Shown piece after piece: positions 19,581-27,319 of a stretch of DNA of 64,000 bases. The translations under genes were made by a program, and so were the position numbers. How positions within the stretch are numbered: the first letter of the stretch is position 1; the number at the start of each line of letters is the position of its first letter. The notes under the pieces are model-generated. The model saw nothing but the letters and a program-made list of their open reading frames with translations, did no database searches and was not told the origin of the DNA. The stretch is from Chryseobacterium indologenes (GTDB lineage Bacteria > Bacteroidota > Bacteroidia > Flavobacteriales > Weeksellaceae): the NCBI GenBank assembly GCA_016025055.1, contig CP065590.1:3534001-3598000 (forward strand), in the 5' to 3' direction.

Positions 19581-20282
19581 ATGGAATTGACAAAGGAAAT
19601 TGAAAAACTGATGTTTAAGGATATAGATGACCTTCTATCCCCTAAACCAATATCTCTTGAAACAGGTATTAAAAGATTAGACAACGGAATGCTGCACGTT
19701 GCGATGAGAAATCTCATGCATCAGTGCAATGGAAAAATGCTCGATTGGTGGTTTACCTACTTTGAAACAACGGCAGATTTAAAACTGTGGCATCCCCGTG
19801 ATCATATAGAACATGGAGGTTGGGACAGCAAATGGATCAAAAACAAAAATTATGTAGGAGCCACAATACATGCCACGGAATCTCTCGGAGATATTCCTCC
19901 CGTACCTGCAACGATAAAATTTCATCACCCTGCAGAAATCTTTGATCCTGTTGTTTTAGAACAGGCATTTATTAATGAAAGTGTAAGCGCGGTTGTGTAT
20001 GCAAGAATTGGTTTTGGCGAAAACACACCGACAGATCATAATGGTGATCCTCTGGACGGATACATGTTTCACGTCATGAGAGATACCCCACACGGAGGAG
20101 TACTGAGAAGCCATTTCTTTCTTGGAGCTCTAACCGCAGGTACTGATCAGCAGCTGCCCGATGAAGTTGGATTTGGATTAATGGAACATTGCTATAGTGA
20201 GTTTACCTATCTCTCCCAAATCCTTCCTTCACTTTATTACGCAGAAAACCAAAATGGAGATCAAGCACCTCTTGTCTGGTAA
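19581..20282 (+). CDS. DAPG hydrolase (PhlG/PhiG) family protein
   Basis: A 233-aa protein resembling 2,4-diacetylphloroglucinol hydrolase, a zinc enzyme that cleaves a C-C bond in that antifungal polyketide. Family marks are the MLDWWFTYFETTADL segment, LWHPRDHIEH (probable zinc His) near residue 73, and the late HCYSEFTYLSQILP segment with His and Glu. There is no signal peptide. The bacterium is unlikely to make DAPG, so a detoxification role or another acylphenol substrate is inferred. It lies about 195 bases after an AraC-type gene on the same strand, and both lie between two copies of tRNA-Lys. Confidence 0.8.
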   Translation: MELTKEIEKLMFKDIDDLLSPKPISLETGIKRLDNGMLHVAMRNLMHQCNGKMLDWWFTYFETTADLKLWHPRDHIEHGGWDSKWIKNKNYVGATIHATESLGDIPPVPATIKFHHPAEIFDPVVLEQAFINESVSAVVYARIGFGENTPTDHNGDPLDGYMFHVMRDTPHGGVLRSHFFLGALTAGTDQQLPDEVGFGLMEHCYSEFTYLSQILPSLYYAENQNGDQAPLVW

Positions 20283-20475
20283 TTTTCTTCCTGATTCATT
20301 TTTAAATTGAATGTAACGGTACGCAGACTAATTTGCATACCGTTTTTTAGGAAAATATTTCATAAACAGATACTTAAATATTGCAAAATTGCAAGCTTCC
20401 AAATAAAACAGGATAACAGCTTTCTATTCCTCTATAAATAAAGTGGAAAATTTTAAATAAAAATGGAGAAAAAAC

Positions 20476-20505
20476 TTGGAATTAAAAGAATAATTTCTAT
20501 CTTTG
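20476..20505 (+). promoter_or_regulatory. Promoter of tRNA-Lys copy 2
   Basis: TTG at 20476-20478 and TATCTTTG at 20498-20505 are separated by 19 bases, as in copy 1. Sequence identity between copies extends through the leader (CTTAAACAAAGGGATTT). Confidence 0.7.
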
Positions 20506-20548
20506 CAGTCCCTTAAACAAAGGGATTTGCTAGAAAAAGTAAGTGGCC

Positions 20549-20621
20549 GACTCGGTAGCTCAGCTGGTAGAGCAATACACTTTTAATGTATGGGTCCTGG
20601 GTTCGAATCCCAGCCGGGTCA
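20549..20621 (+). tRNA. tRNA-Lys (anticodon TTT), copy 2
   Basis: A 73-base gene identical in sequence to the copy at 18310-18382, with the same acceptor, anticodon (TTT) and T arms. Promoter, leader and terminator are also near copies, so the whole transcription unit is duplicated. Confidence 0.97.
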
Positions 20622-20630
20622 CAGACAAAA

Positions 20631-20659
20631 AGAATCACTGTTATAGTGATTCTTTTTTT
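20631..20659 (+). terminator. Terminator of tRNA-Lys copy 2
   Basis: AGAATCACT and AGTGATTCT form the stem, with a T run after it. Confidence 0.9.
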
Positions 20660-20714
20660 GTTTGTAATAGAATGTAAAGAGGACATAGATCTGTATTTCT
20701 GATGTGATAACGTC

Positions 20715-21206
20715 TTAAAATGTATCCTCTTTTGAATATTGCATCAAAATACCGGTGGAAGAGTCTTTTTTCATAACTTCTTCAAATCCGGTTTTTTTGT
20801 AAAAATGATACGCTCTTTCATTATCAGGAGTAACTTCCAGAAAAATAACAATATTATTACATCGCTTTCTGGCCTCTTTGATTGTAGAATGAATCAATTC
20901 ATATGCAACATTTTTGCCCTGAAATTCTTTTTTAACATACATCTGATAAATTCCTCCGGTATGATCTTTATTCTTAACAAATGTGCATATCCCAATAAGG
21001 TGGCGGACTGAAAAGGCTCCGTAAACAAATCTGTCGGTTGTCTGCGTTTCAATATCGTTTTCCAATCTGAATTTTTTGGTTTCCAAGGCTTCCTGATAAG
21101 TGGCCCCAAAAGCTTCCGGAAATGTTTTCAGACTTTCCAGACGGATTTCTCTATAGATTTTACTTTCAGTAGGTAAAAGATGGCGATATTGAAGACTTGC
21201 GATCAT
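20715..21206 (-). CDS. GNAT family N-acetyltransferase
   Basis: A 163-aa acetyl-CoA-dependent acyltransferase. The GNAT core is visible: beta-4 IYQMYVKKEFQGKNVAYELIHSTI with a divergent acetyl-CoA loop (KNVAYEL, where the family has Q/RxxGxG/A), then the beta-5 segment IFLEVTPDNERAYHFYKKTGFEE. The substrate cannot be told. It is convergent with tRNA-Lys copy 2 and appears to stand alone. Confidence 0.85.
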   Translation of the reverse strand: MIASLQYRHLLPTESKIYREIRLESLKTFPEAFGATYQEALETKKFRLENDIETQTTDRFVYGAFSVRHLIGICTFVKNKDHTGGIYQMYVKKEFQGKNVAYELIHSTIKEARKRCNNIVIFLEVTPDNERAYHFYKKTGFEEVMKKDSSTGILMQYSKEDTF

Positions 21207-21455
21207 AATGTTGCGTATACAAAGATTTGACTTTTGATTGAGATAGAAGTATTTGTATGAAAAATTTATATAAGACTAATGCCATAAATTAATTTTATTA
21301 ATGCTTTATCTCATAAAGTGGATGTATTGTATTTTTTAAATATTAATACTGTTTTATATCTAATGAGTGCCATATTTATGTATATTTATAACATAAATTA
21401 TCGGAAAATGTAATTTATTTGGAGATTGTTTTACCAAAAGAATGTCCAGTTTGAG

Positions 21456-22960
21456 ATGGAACAGTACAATGTGACAATTAGTGAAAATAAATATATCAAT
21501 GCAAGGATCATTAAAAAAATTACAATCTATACACTATCTATAGGATTGTTCTTATTAGTGATCTCCTGCAATGAAAAATCTCAGGATAAAGAAAGAGAGA
21601 GTTTTGATCGTTCTTTAATGAAACAGAGCTCAGATCTGCAGCTTTCGGGGAAATACGAAGAATTTATTCGTCTTAATACCAGATACCTGAAAAAAGCAGT
21701 TACAATGAAATATCCGGAGGGAAAGGCTCTTTGTTATCTCAATATAGCCGCAGTAAATGCCTCAACAGGAAATTATGAAAAAGCTTTATTTCTTTTTAAT
21801 AAGGCCGAAAACGATCTTGTCAATTCAGAAAGCAGGTATCATCGATCCATATTTTTCAACAAATACAGTCTCTATTATTTTCACCTTAAAGCTTATGATA
21901 AAGCTATACAATACAATGATAAGGCATTTCATTATTTAGAACAGGCTAAAAAAACTCCGCTTACAACACAACTCCTTCCAAAACTTTACCTCACTAAAGG
22001 CTTTTGTTTTACCAAGAAAGGCTGGAGAGGGACTGCCCTGAAAAGCTTTCTTACAGGCAATGCGCTGGAAAACTCTGCATACACCAATTCCACGGTTGCT
22101 CAATATTACCTTTTTACCCATCAGCCGGAACTCGCCGGAACGTACATTTCCATAGCAGCTAAAAAATGCTCGAACAGAAAACATCTGATGTAGAATCTCT
22201 GTGGGTATACTTTACCATGGGATGTTATTATAAGGAAGTTAATAAGCTTGATGAAGCAGAAAAAGCTCTCAAAAAGGCATTGGAAATCAATATAAAAACA
22301 AGACGTACTTACTCATCCCATACAAGTGGAGTATTTAGAGCATTATCTGATTTGTATAAAAAGAAAAATGACGACAGCCGGGCCTATTACTATCTGAAGA
22401 AATATATGGAAGAGGAGAGTAGGCTTGATAATGAGCGATTTGTTACGATGAATAAAAGTACCGAAGATTTTATTTCAGAAACAAAAAAGGAATCGGACTG
22501 GCATAAAAATGAATTGCCGCTATTGGTAGCCTTATCTATTTCTGTTCTTACTTTTTCAGGTATATACGTTCAGAAGATCATAAAAAATCTCAGAACGAAA
22601 AAAAGAAGTTTAAAAATAGAAACCGAAGTTTTGAAGAACCATGTATTCAATAAAAAGGTAGAAGAGCTTACTGAATTGGGCAGAAAAAATGATTCTTCAT
22701 TTTTAAAGCAATTTAAAGAAGTATACCCGGATTTCATCAACAGTCTTTTGAATATCAATCCTGGCCTTGAAAACTCAGAGCTTGCTTTTTGTGCTATGCT
22801 GAAGCTGGGATTTACTTCAAAGGAAATAGCAGACTATACTTTTGTACAGCATAAATCTGTGCAGCAGAAAAAATACAGGATCAGAAAAAGATTAAATATA
22901 CAGGGAGAGAAAGATATTTATGTGTTTTTTAATAATATACAAGAACAAAATAATGACTGA
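21456..22960 (+). CDS. TPR-containing lipoprotein-like sensor with C-terminal LuxR-like HTH, frameshifted (copy 1)
   Basis: About 501 aa after adding one A to the six-A run at 22161-22166; without it the frame stops at 22193 and a second open frame begins at 22166. The joined reading (AAKKMLEQKTSD) aligns with the intact neighbour. Layout: membrane or lipoprotein signal with lipobox LLVISC, tetratricopeptide repeats (about residues 40-320), one membrane helix (LLVALSISVLTFSGIYV), a coiled coil, and a C-terminal helix-turn-helix (FTSKEIADYTFVQHKSVQQKKYRIR). Bacteroidota carry many such proteins, thought to pass signals directly to DNA. An in-frame TTG at 21426 exists, but ATG 21456 is preferred. 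Confidence 0.8.
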
Positions 22961-23082
22961 CCCTCTGCGTATTAAAGAAAGATAATAAAGAGAAAATCAA
23001 GTATTATATATGGGTATGACTTTGCAATGTTTAGTATGATAACTTATAATGATAATTTTGTAGATTAAATATAGAAAGCACT

Positions 23083-24504
23083 ATGATACGTATTTTTCTT
23101 TCTATGATGGTTGTTATTTTAATCTCGTGTAACCAGGGTTCCACGAAATATCAAGATACATTTGATGTTCCTTTGCTGACACAGAATGAGAAGTTCCGCC
23201 TTTCCGGTGAGTATGATTCCCTTGTACATCTTAATAAAAGATATTATAAGAAAGCGGAACAGTTAAACTATCAGGATGGTAAAGCACTTTGCTACATCAA
23301 TTTGGCAGAGTTGAACATTTCATCGGAAAATTATCAGAAATCACAGTTTCTCTTCGATAATGCAAAAGAAATCTTGGATGATTCAGAGAATAATATTCAT
23401 AAAGCAAGGTTCTATAATGTATATGGCCGTTTTAACGCAGAACTCAAAAAGATGGATAAAGCTTTTGAATACAATGATGAAGCCCTGAGCCTTGTTAAAA
23501 AAAGTCATCCGTCCGAACTGACGACAAGCTTGCTTTTTAATATCTACCTTCGACAGGCTACTTATCTGATTGAAAGAAAAAACTATAAAGAAGCATTACA
23601 GAATTTTCAGAAAGCAGGAAAACTTGATACCACAGGATACATCGATTGTGCCATAAGTGATTACATTTATATGTATAAAAATATGGATTCAGCTTACGCT
23701 TATATATCAAAAGCATATAGCAAGATGGAAAGGCGGAAAAAAGAAGACGGGATTGCTCTCTATATCAGTACAATCCTTGGTGAATATTATCTTGCTGACG
23801 GACAATATGATAAAGCTGAAGAAGCATTTAAAAGATCTTTGGAAATAGATAAAAAGACCAGACGTATCTTTGTGTATTATACAAAATATATATATAATGA
23901 CCTGAGATCGGTCTATGAGAAGAAAGGACAAAAAGAAAAAGCTTATTTCTATTTAAAAGCGTACACTGAAGCAAAAAATAAAACCAATACCGCATTACTG
24001 AACACCATCAATCAGGATATGGAGTCTTTTATTTCAGAAACAAAACAAGACGCAGAAAATCATAAGACTAAAATGCAGTGGGTAATCTTTTTATCTCTTG
24101 CCACCTTCTCACTGTTAGGAATATACTCATGGAGCATTATCAGCCGGTTAAGAAAAAGGAAGAGAGACCTTAGAATAGAGTCTCAGGAATTGAAAAATAA
24201 AATGAATGACAATACTCACGGAACTCTTATGGAACTGGCCAGAAAAAATGATCCCCAGTTCCTCATATACTTTAAAAAGACACACCCGGATTTTATACGG
24301 AAACTTTTGAATATCAATCCCAGCCTTGAAGATTCTGAGTTAACTTTCTGTGCGCTGTTAAGATTGCATTTTACCTCCAAGGAAATTGCCAGCTATACCC
24401 TGATCCAGCACAAGACTGTTCAGCAAAAAAAATACAGGCTCAGAAAGAAATTAAACATTCCTACGGAAGTTGATATTTATCAGTTTTTAGACAGCCTGGA
24501 TTGA
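23083..24504 (+). CDS. TPR-containing lipoprotein-like sensor with C-terminal LuxR-like HTH (copy 2)
   Basis: A 473-aa intact paralogue of the preceding gene. It has a lipobox (MVVILISC), TPR repeats to about residue 310, a membrane helix (VIFLSLATFSLLGIYSW), a coiled coil, and a terminal helix-turn-helix (FTSKEIASYTLIQHKTVQQKKYRLR). The two copies share the IKR/LLNINP..EDSELTFCALL segment before the HTH. With the HTH on the cytoplasmic side and the TPR domain outside, it looks like a one-component membrane regulator; targets and ligand are unknown. A terminator follows. Confidence 0.85.
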   Translation: MIRIFLSMMVVILISCNQGSTKYQDTFDVPLLTQNEKFRLSGEYDSLVHLNKRYYKKAEQLNYQDGKALCYINLAELNISSENYQKSQFLFDNAKEILDDSENNIHKARFYNVYGRFNAELKKMDKAFEYNDEALSLVKKSHPSELTTSLLFNIYLRQATYLIERKNYKEALQNFQKAGKLDTTGYIDCAISDYIYMYKNMDSAYAYISKAYSKMERRKKEDGIALYISTILGEYYLADGQYDKAEEAFKRSLEIDKKTRRIFVYYTKYIYNDLRSVYEKKGQKEKAYFYLKAYTEAKNKTNTALLNTINQDMESFISETKQDAENHKTKMQWVIFLSLATFSLLGIYSWSIISRLRKRKRDLRIESQELKNKMNDNTHGTLMELARKNDPQFLIYFKKTHPDFIRKLLNINPSLEDSELTFCALLRLHFTSKEIASYTLIQHKTVQQKKYRLRKKLNIPTEVDIYQFLDSLD

Positions 24505-24515
24505 AGCAAAAAAAA

Positions 24516-24540
24516 CTGTCTGACTCATCAGGTCAGACAG
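24516..24540 (+). terminator. Terminator after the TPR sensor gene
   Basis: CTGTCTGAC and GTCAGACAG form a perfect 9-bp stem with a 7-base loop; an A run precedes and TGTTT follows. Confidence 0.7.
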
Positions 24541-24545
24541 TGTTT

Positions 24546-25055
24546 CGAAATATTCTCTTTTCACCACTCGTTTTTTGGTGGCCTTTTGTCAAATTTGAAA
24601 AAAAATACTTAAAACAGAAAAAAAACTGTACGACACGGGTACTACAGGGCTTATTTATTTTTGTAATAGATTGTTTATCAGCGTTTTGGTTTTTGTTTTT
24701 TTATTTGCGGGATTTTTTACATACCTCGATATATATGTCTTAGTTTAATCTTTATTTTGATCATCTTAAACAATTAATTCTATTTTTTTATACTATTTCT
24801 CTATAATGTATTTTGATTGGCCCATCATTTACCAAATTGGTAATAAAGTATTTTTAAAACAGATGTATTGATTTTGTATTGAATTTTTAACGTTAATTCT
24901 GTTTGTTTTTTATTGTGATTATTTTTTGCTTTTCAATATGTTGTATTAATGTTGTACATGTGTAGTATGTTCTTTTTACTTTTATTCAATTTAAAATATG
25001 AATGGATATCTCAATTTTGAGACCGTTTTTTTATTAAGGGGAATCAGATAAAAGA
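24546..25055. other. AT-rich intergenic region, nothing clear
   Basis: About 510 bases of very AT-rich DNA between the TPR gene and the convergent monooxygenase gene. I see no gene; a Lys/Phe-rich open frame over its first part does not look like protein. There is no strong hairpin. It may hold 3' untranslated sequence or a decayed gene. Confidence 0.4.
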
Positions 25056-26213
25056 TCAGGAATGTCCACTGAAAAAATCAAGCATATTTTCCAGTGCATA
25101 TTCTGAATGCATTCTTTCTCCATTCTCAAGTGATTCCTGAATGGCTGTATCCGCTTGCTTACGCATATTTGTCTCGTAAGCGGCAATCGCTTCTTTTAGT
25201 GTATTGTATTGACTATTTGTGAGATATTCACTCAGTTTCAAAGCGTCGAGCATTGCCATATTGGCTCCTTCGCCGGCAAACGGAGGCATTACATGGGCTG
25301 CATCACCTATTAAAGTCAGGTTAGGTTGGGTCTCCCAAGCCTGATCTAAAGGCATATAATAAATCGGACGAGGAATAAAGGGAGTATAAGCATGTTCAAA
25401 TAATTCATCCCAAATATTACTCCATTCTGAATACTGTTCTTTAAACCATCGTAGAACTTCGGTAGTATCGGAAAAATCAAGATTACTTGTTTCCGGCCAA
25501 TTTTCATCTGCTTTAAAACTGGCATAAAATCCGAGATCACCATTTCCTTTCTGTCCTATCAATATATTTTGAGCATTTCCAAAAGCCATGATTTTACCAC
25601 TGTTAATTAAGGCATCAATTTGTGGAGCTGCTGTCTTTGAAACGTTTCCTTCCAGCATCAATACTCCTGAATAAACAGGTTTGATGTCTGTAAGGTAAGG
25701 ACGGATCTTTGAACGGGCTCCATCCGAAGCAATGACAAGATCGGCATAAGCTGAAATTCCGTTTTTAAAGTGAAGTATCCAACCTTCATTCTGTGGTTCC
25801 ATGGAAATAAAGTGACTGTCCCATAGTACCGTATCGGGCTGTAAAGACTTCAGCAACATTGTTCTTAAAGGACCGCGATCTATTTCGGGCCGAAAATGTT
25901 CATGACCAAAATTTTCTTCGGGTTTTGTTTCATGGTCACTGTAAAGCACTTCTGTTTGTGGATTGAGGATGAGTGTTTTATCGGCTCCGGGGCGGAAGGT
26001 CTTTTTAAATTCTTCCATGAGATCGGCCTTCCTTAAAGCAGCCAATCCCGAATCTTCATGCAAGTCAAGAGGGGAACCCTGAACACGGGCATGTTGGTTT
26101 ATATCTCTTTCGTATACCTTTACATTGGCATTTTTCAATTGTAAAAGTCTGGCCAGGGTAAGTCCCGCAGGACCACCACCTACAATCGCTATCGATTTAT
26201 GATCTGTCAGCAT
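25056..26213 (-). CDS. FAD-dependent monooxygenase related to Tet(X)
   Basis: A 385-aa class A flavoprotein monooxygenase. The FAD-binding motif is GGGPAGLTLARLLQ (residues 12-25), followed by VYERD, the DLHEDSG stretch, EIDRGPLR (shared with Tet(X) as EINRNDLR), the ASDG strand and the second FAD motif GDAAHVMPPFAGEGANMAMLDAL near residue 305. By eye it aligns along its length with Tet(X) tetracycline-inactivating enzymes but is clearly diverged, so tetracycline oxidation cannot be claimed. An AraC-type gene 26 bases upstream on the same strand probably regulates it. Confidence 0.85.
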   Translation of the reverse strand: MLTDHKSIAIVGGGPAGLTLARLLQLKNANVKVYERDINQHARVQGSPLDLHEDSGLAALRKADLMEEFKKTFRPGADKTLILNPQTEVLYSDHETKPEENFGHEHFRPEIDRGPLRTMLLKSLQPDTVLWDSHFISMEPQNEGWILHFKNGISAYADLVIASDGARSKIRPYLTDIKPVYSGVLMLEGNVSKTAAPQIDALINSGKIMAFGNAQNILIGQKGNGDLGFYASFKADENWPETSNLDFSDTTEVLRWFKEQYSEWSNIWDELFEHAYTPFIPRPIYYMPLDQAWETQPNLTLIGDAAHVMPPFAGEGANMAMLDALKLSEYLTNSQYNTLKEAIAAYETNMRKQADTAIQESLENGERMHSEYALENMLDFFSGHS

Positions 26214-26239
26214 GTTAATTTAAATTTTACAATGCAAAT

Positions 26240-26995
26240 TTATTCCCCTTTCAATACGGATAATAGTACAAATCGGTCGTTTTTATTTTTGGATAATTCT
26301 TTGGGAGCCACTCCCGAAAACTTTTTGATTTCTTTGATGAAATGATTCTGATCGGTATAATTAAGTTCGGGAAAGAGCTTACCGTGGGCAATATGTTCCA
26401 ATGATGCTCTGAAGCGTAAAATAGTACAGTAAGCTTTTAAAGACAATCCCAGCTGTTTGGTGAAATAACGGTTGATCTGACGGCTGCTCCAGCCCACTTG
26501 TTCCGAGAGTTCCTGCACGCTCATTTCACCATTTGATAAATACATCAGCTCAAAAAGCCTCAGTTTTCTTTCATCGGTTTTCACCGGTAACAATTCTTTA
26601 ATTATTTCTGTCGCTTTTTGAGAACAAAGTTCAAAACTTTGAATGTCATCTGCTGTGAAACCCCAGAAATCGGGAGGAAGTTCTTTTCCTGTGTTTAATA
26701 GATCGGCAATAGAAGCTTGTAAAATATATTCAACAGCAATCGGTTTAAAACTTATGATAAAAGCTGTTGTTTTTGGTGGGATCTGTCTTTGTTCGGGATA
26801 GGTTTCCAATCCTAAAAGTGTAATGTGAAAAGGTTCCGTGGGAGATTGAGACAAAAACAGATCAATTCTTCCATCGGGAATCACAACAACTTCTTTAGGT
26901 TCATTTGAAGCATTATGAAAAGTGCCCAGATTTTCTACAAAATCAGCAATAATATGGTCGGGCTTGATAAATTTGTATTGAAAGTCATTATCCAT
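26240..26995 (-). CDS. AraC family transcriptional regulator
   Basis: About 251 aa from the ATG at 26995 (MDNDFQYKFI); an in-frame ATG three codons upstream is possible. The N-terminal half resembles DUF6597-type AraC sensing domains (VVVIPDGRIDLFLSQS). The C-terminal half is an AraC DNA-binding domain (SVQELSEQVGWSSRQINRYFTKQLGLS). The monooxygenase gene follows directly, so regulator and enzyme form a two-gene unit. Confidence 0.82.
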   Translation of the reverse strand: MDNDFQYKFIKPDHIIADFVENLGTFHNASNEPKEVVVIPDGRIDLFLSQSPTEPFHITLLGLETYPEQRQIPPKTTAFIISFKPIAVEYILQASIADLLNTGKELPPDFWGFTADDIQSFELCSQKATEIIKELLPVKTDERKLRLFELMYLSNGEMSVQELSEQVGWSSRQINRYFTKQLGLSLKAYCTILRFRASLEHIAHGKLFPELNYTDQNHFIKEIKKFSGVAPKELSKNKNDRFVLLSVLKGE

Positions 26996-27268
26996 AGGTA
27001 GCAAATTGCAGGAATTATTTCAGCTAATGAAGATACGAAAAATGAAAAGGTATAGAGTAAAAGCAATATTTTAGTAGAGAAAATTTTGAGCACATTAGCA
27101 GATTTCCTTGTTAAGATCTGTCTGACTTGCAAAATCTGTAAGATTTGCGGAAGAAGAGAGTTGAGTAAACGATAATTCTATAAAAGATAAAATCCCGGAG
27201 CCCTAAATGAGAACAATCTTAAGTCTTCTCAGCTCCATTGCATTTTTCAACAATAATTTTAAAAATAA

Positions 27269-27302
27269 AAAAACCCGGACTATCAATGACAGCCCGGGTT
27301 TT
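27269..27302. terminator. Terminator of the nickel/metallophore operon
   Basis: AAAACCCGG (27270-27278) pairs with CCGGGTTTT (27294-27302). On the minus strand it lies just after the TonB receptor stop codon, ending the eight-gene operon. Confidence 0.8.
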
Positions 27303-27319
27303 AACAAGATTAAAAAAAT

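Noticed and set aside
24501..24743. 80-aa open frame after the TPR sensor gene
   Set aside because: It overlaps the terminator hairpin and is rich in Lys, Phe and Trp without protein-like structure; AT-rich chance frame.
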